NCBI GenBank assembly: GCA_963732365.1
Contig: CAVSZC010000007.1
Coordinates: 124,001-188,000, forward strand
DNA length: 64,000 nt
Reading direction: 5' to 3'
From: SR-FBR-E99 sp963732365
GTDB lineage: Bacteria; Bacteroidota; Bacteroidia; Bacteroidales; VadinHA17
Numbering within the stretch: the stretch's first letter is position 1; each line of letters opens with the position of its first letter. The notes beneath the pieces are model-generated. The model had not been told where the DNA came from. It did not search any database and worked only from the letters and a program-made list of their open reading frames with translations. The translations under genes and the position numbers were made by a program. Below, piece after piece: positions 46,936 to 55,566 of this stretch.

Positions 46936-47727
46936 TTATTTCCCGAAGAATCCTTTTCTGGATTCTATGTGTGAAAAAGGTTCCGAAGAAGCAATAGCTG
47001 ATTTAGTATTTATAACCGGACGCAAAACATATATTGTCCCATCCTCATTGATCTGCAATTTATTTACAGTTAATTCTGCTATCACAACTTCATTGGTACC
47101 ATTGCAGGTAACGTCTCCTTCCCAGGAATAGCATAGGATGATTTCATTCACATCTTTCCATGCCCACAGAGCCAGCCCTCCGTCATTTTCATCAGTGGAA
47201 TTGGTATACGAAACGAAGTAAGTCCCTGCAGCCGAGAATAAAACAATAAGTTCCATATCCGTTCCGGCAACAGGTTCTCCGTGAATAGTCACCATCTCCC
47301 AGGTCCGGCACAGCAAATCCGTTCTTGTTGACTTATTCATCTCTTCCTGTTTTGTAGCATTGATAATGATCTTGTTACCGGGATTGCTGTCAAGAAAAAT
47401 CGAGAAGCTGATTGTATTATCATCAATCTCAGTAATCACGATTTTTCCAAAATCTGAAAGTATAATTGTTTTATTATCAATGATATCATAGGTGCCAAAC
47501 AAAACCACCTCTGCGCTGGTTGATTTCAACGTTGTGTTTTTTACAACTATGTAATTACCACTTTCGTTAAACTCAAAGGATTCATAAACACCTGTTCCAT
47601 CAGTGACCCATTTTGCACATAATGTTTCTTTGTCCAGGGTGTCCTTTGTTGGGCCCTCGTCTTTATTGCAAGCAATAATTCCTGCCAGCAATAAAACAAT
47701 TGCTAAAATTAATTTCGTGATTTTCAT
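46936..47727 (-). CDS. Hypothetical lipoprotein with two lipocalin-like repeats
   Basis: 263 residues. The lipobox is IIAC (Cys20). The mature protein has two similar halves, one starting TLCAKWVTDGTGVYESFEF and the other LLCRTWEMVTIHG, each followed by alternating strands. This fits two small lipocalin-like domains. I do not recognise a family. It is AT-rich and flanked by direct 40-base repeats (46802 and 48034), as if carried on a cassette. Confidence 0.65.
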   Translation of the reverse strand: MKITKLILAIVLLLAGIIACNKDEGPTKDTLDKETLCAKWVTDGTGVYESFEFNESGNYIVVKNTTLKSTSAEVVLFGTYDIIDNKTIILSDFGKIVITEIDDNTISFSIFLDSNPGNKIIINATKQEEMNKSTRTDLLCRTWEMVTIHGEPVAGTDMELIVLFSAAGTYFVSYTNSTDENDGGLALWAWKDVNEIILCYSWEGDVTCNGTNEVVIAELTVNKLQINEDGTIYVLRPVINTKSAIASSEPFSHIESRKGFFGK

Positions 47728-48033
47728 ATTTCAGATTTTATTGATGAGTAGTTAATCGGATTACTGGCTATTTATTTTTGATGATATTTAAATATGAATG
47801 AGAAAAATCGATTGCCTGAAGCAAAGCAGCTATGCCTAAATAAAGTTCCGACATTATAAATTAATACCGGTATTTTTAGTCAAAAAAGAAAGTGGGTTGA
47901 TCAAATTAATCGTTTGTTGGTCAATTGGAAAGATGAATGCAGTTAAAAAGAGGATTATACGTTTATGAGACACATATCTGCAAAAAGATAATAATGACAA
48001 ATTCATTGTCCATAATTTGCCCGCTGTCTATTA

Positions 48034-48073
48034 GTCACCCCCGGGTACAAAGCTGCGATGCCTCCGGCATCGG
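48034..48073 (+). repeat. 40-base direct repeat, copy 2
   Basis: Same orientation as 46802-46841 with one C/G difference, including the CGATGCC/GGCATCG hairpin. Apart from this and the -7 box at 48138, the gap 47728-48164 shows no gene. Confidence 0.85.
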
Positions 48074-48137
48074 CATTGTTCACTCATTCGCACTGGTCAG
48101 CATCCGGGAGGCCAGATCAATCATCAGATTTTATCTG

Positions 48138-48145
48138 TAAATTTG
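48138..48145 (+). promoter_or_regulatory. Possible -7 box for the DUF6544-like gene
   Basis: TAAATTTG matches TAnnTTTG and ends 19 bases before the start codon. No TTG is found at the usual -33 distance. Confidence 0.4.
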
Positions 48146-48164
48146 ATACCGTAGAAATTTCAAA

Positions 48165-48944
48165 ATGAAAAATACCTATAAGAAGGCCGTCATCGCGGCA
48201 CTGAAACGGACAAGTACCGTTAAAAATGAAACGCTGACCGAAGCGGATATCAAACACCTTCCTCCCATCGTCCAAAAATACATCAGGTACACGGGCTCAT
48301 TAGGGAAAGAGAAAGTACTTAATTTCAGAGCAGTATTTGCCGGGGGAATCAGATCAGATTCATCCGGAGACTTTATGCCTCTCATATCAGAACAATACAA
48401 CTTCTTTGACAAACCTACCCGCCTTTTTTACATCGTTGCAAAGAAAAAAGGTATTCCCGCGAAGGGGATTCACCTGTACAGAGATCAGACAGCAATCATG
48501 CTGGTAAAGATTTTCGGACTATTTACTGTGGTTGATGCCAGGGGAAAAGAGATGGACCAGGGAGAGACAGTGACGGTATTTAACGATATGTGCTTTATGG
48601 CACCGGCCTCACTTATAGACCCGAATATCGAGTGGAAAGAGGTTGACAGTATTACCACAGATGCACGGTTCACAAATGGTAACATTACCGTCAGTGCAAC
48701 ATTGTATTTCAATGAAGATGGAGAGCTCGTAAACTTCCTGAGCAATGACAGATTCGAGACTGCAGATGGGAAAACATACAAGAACAATCCCTGGCTCACT
48801 CCTGTGACAGGCTATAAGAACATAAACGGATACCGGCTTCCTTCAGGTGCAAAACTTATATATAAACATCCTGATGAAGACTTTTGCTACGGCGAGTTCA
48901 ACCTGGCAAGCATCGAATACAACTGCAAGGATTATCAGAATTAA
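48165..48944 (+). CDS. DUF6544/DUF6920-like protein
   Basis: 259 residues without signal peptide. DIKHLPPIVQKYIRYTGSLGKEKV and later RGKEMDQGETVTVFNDMCFMAPASLID resemble a family of unknown function in which a helical LPPxVxxYL segment precedes a lipoprotein-carrier-like beta half-barrel. GYRLPSGAKLIY near the end is also typical. Family assignment is from memory and moderately sure. A GNAT gene follows after 40 bases. Confidence 0.65.
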   Translation: MKNTYKKAVIAALKRTSTVKNETLTEADIKHLPPIVQKYIRYTGSLGKEKVLNFRAVFAGGIRSDSSGDFMPLISEQYNFFDKPTRLFYIVAKKKGIPAKGIHLYRDQTAIMLVKIFGLFTVVDARGKEMDQGETVTVFNDMCFMAPASLIDPNIEWKEVDSITTDARFTNGNITVSATLYFNEDGELVNFLSNDRFETADGKTYKNNPWLTPVTGYKNINGYRLPSGAKLIYKHPDEDFCYGEFNLASIEYNCKDYQN

Positions 48945-48984
48945 ACATTGAGAGACTACGGGGTAAATGTAACCTTATTAAAAA

Positions 48985-50082
48985 ATGAGTGCTATCCAAG
49001 TCCGCCTTGCCGGTGATGCCGATAACGACAATATCATCAGCCTCGCCGCAAGATGCCCCCAGGAGGGTATGATAACCTTCTTTATCAACCGTACACCCCG
49101 CTTCAATAGCCTCCACCGTCTGCTCGACAAGGAGGCATGGCATTTTGTTGCCTGCAAGGCAGACCGTATTATCGGACTCGTAGGCATTACCCATTTCCCG
49201 GCTTCGGTACTCAACAGCACATACAAGGTCGGGTATATGCTCGACCTCAGGGTAGATGAGGCTTACAGGAGCGGCATCACCGCATTCAAGCTTGTAAAGA
49301 CCGCTATAGATCATATCAGAGAGTCAGATGCCGACATGGTGATCGCCAACTTCCTGTCAGAGAACAAGCGCCCCCTGGTCTTCACAAGCGGCAGGGGCGG
49401 TCTGCCAGAGGCATGTCATCTTGGAACAAACAGAATCTTTAACATCATCCCTATACGGCGCATGCGCCTTGATAAACGTTTCGAAATCGGAATACCAGGT
49501 GAGAATGATATACCCGAAATAATCGAGCTGTACCGTAAATATGCCTCAGGCTTCAAAATAGCTCCTGTGATCTCAGAAAGTCGGTTCAGAAATTACCTGG
49601 ATGCCATCGACGGACTGTCACTCAACAATTTCCTTGTGGCACGTGAGAAGGGTAAGATAATGGCAGTGACCGCAGTGTGGGATGAACATACATACAAGAG
49701 TTACCAGGTGCTCAGGCTTAACAGAAGCATCAGGATCGTGACAGCCCTTCTGAACGGCCTTTCACTCTTCATGAAGGTACCACACCCCATAAGGCTCAAT
49801 GAGCCTCTCAGGCAGCTCTCCCTTTTGCTCTACGCCCATGACGGCTGCCCTGAAGCCCTTGACACAATCTTCAGACATGTGAACAACGCAAACCTGGGCT
49901 CGGAGTATACACTTATCATGTTCTATGCACAGGAGACTGACCCGCTCTTCAGATACATGAATAAGTATATCGGTATTTCTGTCAGGAGCGAGATGTACCT
50001 CTTTGCCAAAGACACATCGGTTTATGAGGGACTGAAGAATGATGCCTCCGGCGTCATGTTCGACTTCAGCATGACGATCTGA
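48985..50082 (+). CDS. Two-domain GNAT acetyltransferase
   Basis: 365 residues. The N-terminal half fits a GNAT fold (QVRLAGDADNDNIISLAARC, IIGLVGITHFPASV, GYMLDLRVDEAYRSGITAFKLVK), but the acetyl-CoA loop is R-S-G-I-T-A, not the usual RGxGxG/A, so binding may be altered. The second half (from about 165) has a weaker second GNAT-like unit (PGENDIPEIIELY, FLVAREKGKIMAVTAVWD). Substrate is unknown. Confidence 0.7.
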   Translation: MSAIQVRLAGDADNDNIISLAARCPQEGMITFFINRTPRFNSLHRLLDKEAWHFVACKADRIIGLVGITHFPASVLNSTYKVGYMLDLRVDEAYRSGITAFKLVKTAIDHIRESDADMVIANFLSENKRPLVFTSGRGGLPEACHLGTNRIFNIIPIRRMRLDKRFEIGIPGENDIPEIIELYRKYASGFKIAPVISESRFRNYLDAIDGLSLNNFLVAREKGKIMAVTAVWDEHTYKSYQVLRLNRSIRIVTALLNGLSLFMKVPHPIRLNEPLRQLSLLLYAHDGCPEALDTIFRHVNNANLGSEYTLIMFYAQETDPLFRYMNKYIGISVRSEMYLFAKDTSVYEGLKNDASGVMFDFSMTI

Positions 50083-50105
50083 TGCTTCCCACTTGCCACG
50101 GTGAC

Positions 50106-51260
50106 TCAGAGACGCTCGAGAAACCACGCCATAAAGATCCCGAGGTAATTTCCGGCGGCTAACCCGATGATTGCAGCAGACAGGCCGGAAAAGACTATTT
50201 CACGGTTTCTCAGCGATCCGGCAACAACAAGTACAACGGCGGGGTTGGTGATCAAAGCAGATGAGGTTATGATGTAGGTGTCAGCGTCAATCTTGAATAT
50301 CCACGACATAAAAGCCTGAATAGCCATCGAGCCGAAAACGACCAGGGCGATATATGCAGCAATCATCACTGAAGCAAAGTCTATATGCCTGAGATCAGCC
50401 ATCGACGAGATCACCAGGCAGAACACCACAATGAGGTACATGCCAAGTTCAAACGACTTCTCTATTCTTTTTATCGCAGGAACCAGTGAAGCAACTATTC
50501 CAAGTGTTGTAATGATCAGGATGACTGCTGCCATCTGTGATGACTCAGGAACGATCAACGTAGCAGCACCACCAATGCCAAAGATCACAACTGAAACAAG
50601 GAAAGCCTTAATAAGGGGAAGCCTCATACTCTTTGCCATCAGACCCCAGTAGGGATCAACATCGGCCTCCACCCTTGTATTGCCAGTAGCCCGGTCAATA
50701 TAAGAATAAGCCGGAAGGAATAAAAGAAACAGCCGCTGGGCTATCGTCATCACAAAAAGAAGATGAAAGGCCCCGATGAAGAGGTCATATGTCACAACGA
50801 TCATATAGTTTGTCTCATCAGCCCCCAGTGCCGCCTGTATCGATGCCAGGTTTGGGGTGCTGCCAGTATAGATGCCTACCATCATTCCCGACACATCCCA
50901 CAGCTCTTTAATCCCCTGGTCGCGAAAGATGAAGAAACCGGCAAAAACTGCTATAAGGACCGCTGCAAATGCAAATAAGAGTGAAAGCATTGTCTTTCCC
51001 GCAATCTTTTTCCAGTTTCTGATATCCATGGAGAAAAGCAGTAATGGAATGGCAAGCGGAATGGTAAGTGTCGTCAGCAGCTCCAGTACGGCTGAATGGC
51101 CTTCAATCATCGGCAATACGCCAATGTTGCCAATCACAAAACCGATCACGTATGCCACCACCACAGCGCCTATCCTGTTTAGAAAGGTGTACCTGTGGCA
51201 TAAACGTAAAATTAAAAGCGGAGTGAAAACATAGAAGAGGATAAGCAATACCTTGATCAT
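50106..51260 (-). CDS. DUF819-family membrane protein
   Basis: 384 residues with about 10-11 hydrophobic helices. GNIGVLPMIEGHSAV, LTIPLAIPLLLFSMDI, GIYTGSTPNLASIQAALG and SSALITNPAVVLVVAGSL match DUF819 (YjcL-like), a presumed transporter fold related to other inverted-repeat carriers. It starts one base after the CNNM-type gene stop, so the two form an operon. Confidence 0.88.
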   Translation of the reverse strand: MIKVLLILFYVFTPLLILRLCHRYTFLNRIGAVVVAYVIGFVIGNIGVLPMIEGHSAVLELLTTLTIPLAIPLLLFSMDIRNWKKIAGKTMLSLLFAFAAVLIAVFAGFFIFRDQGIKELWDVSGMMVGIYTGSTPNLASIQAALGADETNYMIVVTYDLFIGAFHLLFVMTIAQRLFLLFLPAYSYIDRATGNTRVEADVDPYWGLMAKSMRLPLIKAFLVSVVIFGIGGAATLIVPESSQMAAVILIITTLGIVASLVPAIKRIEKSFELGMYLIVVFCLVISSMADLRHIDFASVMIAAYIALVVFGSMAIQAFMSWIFKIDADTYIITSSALITNPAVVLVVAGSLRNREIVFSGLSAAIIGLAAGNYLGIFMAWFLERL

Positions 51261-51261
51261 G

Positions 51262-52536
51262 CTATTGCTTTGTAATCAGTATCTTGTCAATCCTGTTGTC
51301 GTCAATGTCGACAATCTCGATCATGTAATTGTCATAGGTGAACTTGTCTCCTATCTGAGGTATCTTGTGAATGTTATCCAATACGAAGCCGGCTACTGTG
51401 GTGTATTCAATACTCTCGAAATCTGTCATGTAATTGTCAAAGATACCGTCAAGGATCTCAACCGGTGCATCACCGCTGACCAGCCATGACTTGTCATCAC
51501 GCAAAAAGACATCAGGCTCAAAGCTCTCACCCTCTTCCGGGATGTCACCGATAAGGTTCTCAAGGATATCATGCAGGGTGATTATCCCTTCTATGCCCCC
51601 GTATTCATTCACCACGACACAGAAATAAATCTGCTTCTGCTTGAACAGGTCAAGCACCTTATAGGCATCAGCAGTCTCCGGAACAATTACGGGCTGTATC
51701 AGAAGCCCGGTTATCGAATACTCTTTGGATACCACATCGGCCGCAAAAAAGTCTCTCACATTCAGGATGCCCTGAAAGCTGTCAAGCGTGCCCCTGGAGC
51801 AGACCAGCCTGCTGTGCTTCGACTTCAGGATGTTCTGCCTGACAACATTGGTTGGCTGGCTTATGTCAATCCACTCTATCTCGAGCCTATGGGTCATAAT
51901 ATGCCTGGCTCTCTTATCAGCAAAATAAAATACCTTCTGATGCATAAGGTCCTGATTCTTCTCTATGACCCCGTCACGCGATGCGCTCCTGAGCATCTGC
52001 CTGAGCTCAGCCTCCGTCATGCTGTCAGGATGTTTTCTTATCCCCAGCAAACGGTTTATCAGTGAGGTGGAGAATGACAGGAATTTGACAACCGGGAAAA
52101 AGATCATGCTGAACCATGCTATCGGGGCTGCAATCCTCACAGCTATCCTCTCAGGATTGGTGAGGGCTATTGTCTTGGGCACAAGCTCCCCGATGACAAT
52201 AGAAAAGTAAGTGATTGTCAGCACAGTGACAGTGAGAGCTATCTCTTCGGCATAGCCTGCCAGCAGGGCATACTTCTGAAAGAAGGGAGTGAGATCATCG
52301 GCAATGTTAATACCGCCATATACTCCGTTCACTATTCCGATGAGTGTTATGCCAACCTGAATAGCCGACAGAAAACCCTCGGAATTGTCAAGCAGCTTAA
52401 GAGCTGACGAGGAGCCCTTCCGGCCTTCATTCCTTAACTGCTCCAGTCTCGATCTCTTGCTTGAGACAAGCGCAATTTCAGAAAGGGCGAAGAATCCGTT
52501 CAACAGGATCAGCAAAGTAATAATAAGCACATCCAT
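51262..52536 (-). CDS. CNNM/CorC-type (HlyC/CorC family) membrane protein with CBS pair
   Basis: 424 residues. A DUF21 membrane domain (about 1-190; LNGFFALSEIALVSSKRSRLEQL, VGITLIGIVNGVYGG) precedes a CBS-pair domain (about 205-330; IMTHRLEIEWIDIS, VVVNEYGGIEGIITLHDILENLIGDI) and a C-terminal CorC_HlyC domain (about 345-424; EYTTVAGFVLDNIHKIPQIGDKF). This is the CNNM/CorC architecture linked to Mg2+ or Co2+ export. Some of these in Bacteroidota are called gliding-associated GldE; this one lacks a gliding context. Confidence 0.92.
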   Translation of the reverse strand: MDVLIITLLILLNGFFALSEIALVSSKRSRLEQLRNEGRKGSSSALKLLDNSEGFLSAIQVGITLIGIVNGVYGGINIADDLTPFFQKYALLAGYAEEIALTVTVLTITYFSIVIGELVPKTIALTNPERIAVRIAAPIAWFSMIFFPVVKFLSFSTSLINRLLGIRKHPDSMTEAELRQMLRSASRDGVIEKNQDLMHQKVFYFADKRARHIMTHRLEIEWIDISQPTNVVRQNILKSKHSRLVCSRGTLDSFQGILNVRDFFAADVVSKEYSITGLLIQPVIVPETADAYKVLDLFKQKQIYFCVVVNEYGGIEGIITLHDILENLIGDIPEEGESFEPDVFLRDDKSWLVSGDAPVEILDGIFDNYMTDFESIEYTTVAGFVLDNIHKIPQIGDKFTYDNYMIEIVDIDDNRIDKILITKQ

Positions 52537-52598
52537 GCGGTGAACTGAATTTTACCGGAGCCAGGAGGCATATCCCGGGCAGTACGGCGATTGTGCAG

Positions 52599-52606
52599 CA
52601 AAGATA
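52599..52606 (-). promoter_or_regulatory. Possible -7 box for the CNNM-DUF819 operon
   Basis: Leftward TATCTTTG matches TAnnTTTG, 62 bases upstream of the start at 52536. No good -33 was found. Confidence 0.4.
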
Positions 52607-52686
52607 TAACATTTCTCATCTTAGCTTTGCATCCTTACAGTGACCTTAAGATCAACAATAACCTGAAAAGTGTGTTATTCTTATAA

Positions 52687-52694
52687 TAACTTTG
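52687..52694 (+). promoter_or_regulatory. -7 box directly before copA
   Basis: TAACTTTG ends 4 bases before the copA ATG at 52699, so transcription would start at or next to the start codon, giving a leaderless message. A second match (TAGCTTTG, 52622-52629) would give an ordinary leader. Confidence 0.5.
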
Positions 52695-52698
52695 AGGT

Positions 52699-54915
52699 AT
52701 GACTGACAAGACACTTACAGTCGAGGGAATGAACTGCGCCTCTTGTGCGGCACATGTTGAGAAAGCCGCCGGCAAGGTAGCCGGCATTTCTTTTGTCTCA
52801 GTCAACCTTGCCACGGGAAGGATGACTGTCAGTTATGACGAGAGACACACTTCCGTAGCTGACATCATGACTGCCGTTGACAGGGCAGGATACAAGGCTG
52901 TTGATGATGAGAAAGAGAGGAGGGCTGTGCGTCCGGAGACGGAGCTTCTCAGGAAGAGACTCGTCTGGTCGCTCGTATTCACCATCCCGCTGCTGATTAT
53001 CACAATGTCTTACATGGCTGGCGCCAGGCTGCCTGACCCGATCTCACCCGACACCAATCCTCTGATCTTTGCACTTATCCAGTTGCTGCTGACAACGCCG
53101 GTCGTCGCTGCAGGGCGTCATTTTTACATCGCCGGGACGAAGACCCTCTCAAGAGGAAACCCAGGAATGGATACCCTTGTGGCCATGGGCACCGCAGCAG
53201 CTTTTACGTACAGTCTCTATGCCACGGTACGTATCGCAGGAGGCGAGACACATCATGTACATCACCTCTATTATGAGTCTGCCGCAGCCATCCTGACACT
53301 CATTACTATGGGCAGGTTCCTGGAGTCAAGGTCAAAAGGGAGGGCTGGCAGCGCGATAAAAAGACTGCTGTCACTGGCTCCGCAGCTTGCCACTGTCATA
53401 CGTGACGGAAAGGTGAAGACCGTTCCCGCATCAAAGGTCATACTGGGTGACCAGGTGATGGTCAAACCCGGAGAGCGCTTCCCGGTTGACGGCATCGTCA
53501 CTGAAGGGTCTACCTCAGCTGATGAGTCAATGCTTACCGGTGAGAGCATCCCGGTCGAGAAGAGTCAGGGATCGGAGGTCACCGGAGCAAGTATCAACCT
53601 TCACGGATCGGTGATTTATCAAGCCACCCGTGTTGGCAGCGACACCACCCTGGCGCAGATCATAAGGCTCGTCGAGGCGGCACAGGGCTCCAAAGCTCCC
53701 ATAGCCAGGCTGGCAGACAGGATATCAGGCATATTTGTCCCCGTTGTAATGTCCCTGGCCCTCCTCTCCTTCGCAGCATGGTATATTGCTACTGGGGACT
53801 TTCAGTTCTCCTTTACCGTACTTATCTCTGTCCTTATAATCGCATGTCCCTGTGCCCTCGGTCTGGCAACACCGGTGGCTGTCATGGTAGGTACCGGCAG
53901 AGGTGCAGAGAACGGCATCCTGATAAAGAGCGGCGAGGCGCTCGAGACTGCCCGCAAAGCCACAACAGTTGTACTCGATAAGACCGGCACCATCACAACC
54001 GGCAGGCCTGCCGTAACAGGTATTATCTCAACAGGATCGTATGATATAAAGGAACTCCTGGCCCTCGCCGCCTCAGCCGAGAGCAGGTCAGAACACCCTG
54101 CGGCAAAGGCCGTCATGGCATATGCTGAAGAGGAAGGAGTCACAGCAGGACAGCCTGAGAGGTTCACCGCCCTGCCGGGGTTTGGCGTTGAAGCATTCAC
54201 CGGTGGCCTTCATCTTCTTGCCGGAAGCAGAAGGCTGATGACAGAGAGAAAGATTGATCTGAACAGTGCCGACGAACAGGCCGGACATCTTGCCAGTGAA
54301 GGGATGACATTGCTCTATATTGCCGTCACCGGAAGGTGCGAAGGGGTGATAGCTATCGCCGATACCATACGTCCCGGTTCACGGGAAGCAATAAGCGAAC
54401 TGATGGCTATGGGGCACAGGGTAGTAATGATAACCGGCGACAGTGAACCTACTGCAAGGCATGTCGCCGCAGAGGCGGGAATAGACATAGTGCTGTCAGG
54501 ACTGCTGCCGGGAGACAAGGCTGAAGAGATCAGAAGACTGAAGAATGAAGGAGAAACGGTGGTAATGGTTGGAGACGGCATCAATGATGCCCCTGCCCTC
54601 GCATCATCTGACGTCGGAATAGCCATTGGCTCTGGCACCGATGTGGCCATGGAAGCAGCCGATATTGTACTTATAAGAAGCGACCTGCGCGATGTGGTCA
54701 GGACACTTAAGCTGAGCCGTGCAACGATAAGAAATATACGCCAGAACCTGTTCTGGGCATTCTTCTATAACATACTGGGCATCCCGGTCGCCATGGGAGT
54801 GCTGCACCTCTTCGGCGGGCCGCTCCTCAACCCGATGATTGCCGCTGCAGCCATGAGTTTCAGTTCCGTTTCCGTCGTCTGGAATGCATTGAGAATCAGA
54901 AATATGAAGATCTGA
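52699..54915 (+). CDS. copA: Copper-translocating P-type ATPase (P1B-1)
   Basis: 738 residues. One N-terminal HMA metal-binding domain with C13-x2-C16 (GMNCASC), eight helices, the TGES actuator motif, the membrane metal site C383-P384-C385 (IACPCALGLATP), phosphorylated D427 in DKTGTIT, SEHPAAKAV, and the hinge GDGINDAPAL. The last helices have FYNILGIPVAMG and AMSFSSVSVVWNALRI, the P1B-1 signature for Cu+ or Ag+ export. No CopZ or regulator gene adjoins it. It is divergent from the CNNM-type gene. Confidence 0.95.
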   Translation: MTDKTLTVEGMNCASCAAHVEKAAGKVAGISFVSVNLATGRMTVSYDERHTSVADIMTAVDRAGYKAVDDEKERRAVRPETELLRKRLVWSLVFTIPLLIITMSYMAGARLPDPISPDTNPLIFALIQLLLTTPVVAAGRHFYIAGTKTLSRGNPGMDTLVAMGTAAAFTYSLYATVRIAGGETHHVHHLYYESAAAILTLITMGRFLESRSKGRAGSAIKRLLSLAPQLATVIRDGKVKTVPASKVILGDQVMVKPGERFPVDGIVTEGSTSADESMLTGESIPVEKSQGSEVTGASINLHGSVIYQATRVGSDTTLAQIIRLVEAAQGSKAPIARLADRISGIFVPVVMSLALLSFAAWYIATGDFQFSFTVLISVLIIACPCALGLATPVAVMVGTGRGAENGILIKSGEALETARKATTVVLDKTGTITTGRPAVTGIISTGSYDIKELLALAASAESRSEHPAAKAVMAYAEEEGVTAGQPERFTALPGFGVEAFTGGLHLLAGSRRLMTERKIDLNSADEQAGHLASEGMTLLYIAVTGRCEGVIAIADTIRPGSREAISELMAMGHRVVMITGDSEPTARHVAAEAGIDIVLSGLLPGDKAEEIRRLKNEGETVVMVGDGINDAPALASSDVGIAIGSGTDVAMEAADIVLIRSDLRDVVRTLKLSRATIRNIRQNLFWAFFYNILGIPVAMGVLHLFGGPLLNPMIAAAAMSFSSVSVVWNALRIRNMKI

Positions 54916-55029
54916 GCATTCTTTTACAGTTTTTCTTTGCCCCCTGATTAAACCTTCTCATAATGTTTTCATCAGAGTATTTGTAAAGAGATTATCAAAT
55001 TATTTTATAAATACAAATATTCATCAATT

Positions 55030-55413
55030 ATGAAAACAAAGCTTATTTTTACAATTGCAGCCGTTATGTCAATAATGGCAACAGCATCGGCACAAAGCTC
55101 ATCTCAGAATGCCACTCAGGCAGGCAACAGTGCAGACAGAAGGATTGCCTGGGTTGATGCTGACAACAATGGTGTCTGTGATAACTTTGAGAAAGGAGAT
55201 CGTATGGGACAGGGACAAGGTAAAGGACAGGGTAAAGGACAAGGTCAGGGCCAGGGTCAGGGTCAGGGCCAGGGCCAGGGCCAGGGCAGAGGCAAAGGTC
55301 ATGGCAAGGGTCATGGATACGGGAAAGGCCATGGCCATGGTAAAGGAGCAGGCTTCGCTGACAAAAACAATGACGGCATCTGTGACAATCTCACAGCCCA
55401 GGCCGGCAAGTAG
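55030..55413 (+). CDS. Small exported protein: two EF-hand loops joined by a Gly-rich repeat
   Basis: 127 residues. The signal peptide ends near TASAQ. Loop 1 (D43-E54, DADNNGVCDNFE) has the canonical EF-hand Dx[DN]xNG...E spacing; loop 2 (D111-T122, DKNNDGICDNLT) matches except for the last residue. Between them (about 59-107) Gly alternates with Gln, then Lys, Arg and His. The first loop should bind Ca2+; the His/Lys part could bind metal or anions. No family known to me. It lies 114 bases after copA and has its own terminator. Confidence 0.75.
   Translation: MKTKLIFTIAAVMSIMATASAQSSSQNATQAGNSADRRIAWVDADNNGVCDNFEKGDRMGQGQGKGQGKGQGQGQGQGQGQGQGQGRGKGHGKGHGYGKGHGHGKGAGFADKNNDGICDNLTAQAGK
55207..55350 (+). 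repeat. Hexanucleotide tandem repeat in the EF-hand gene
   Basis: Units of GGNCAG, drifting to GGTAAA and GGTCAT/GGCCAT, encode the Gly-x dipeptide array. The 6-base period keeps the frame, so copy number can change without breaking the protein. Confidence 0.85.
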
Positions 55414-55438
55414 GTGGCAGGAAGCAACCATTGAGAAT

Positions 55439-55477
55439 AACAGAGGCTGTCTCAGGGAGGCAGCCTCTGTTTTTTTT
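55439..55477 (+). terminator. Terminator after the EF-hand gene
   Basis: An 11-bp stem (AACAGAGGCTG with CAGCCTCTGTT) and an 11-base loop are followed by a run of eight or more T residues. Confidence 0.88.
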
Positions 55478-55503
55478 GATGGTTATTTCCTGTCGGCTGT
55501 CTG

Positions 55504-55533
55504 TTGTCTTTTTCCCTATCTGTACTAACTTTG
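55504..55533 (+). promoter_or_regulatory. Promoter for the glycosyltransferase fusion gene
   Basis: TTG (55504-55506) and TAACTTTG (55526-55533) are 19 bases apart, as in the Bacteroidota consensus. Degenerate GACTTTC heptamers follow between the -7 box and the start. Confidence 0.65.
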
Positions 55534-55566
55534 ACTTTCGACTTTCAGACCTTCAGACCCTGACCC

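Noticed and set aside
46774..48073. CRISPR array
   Set aside because: Only two copies of the 40-base repeat, 1.2 kb apart around a gene, without spacers or cas genes.
43658..48164. Complete integrative element at tRNA-Ser
   Set aside because: No integrase, no relaxase and no duplicated tRNA 3' end were found; only an accessory block can be claimed.
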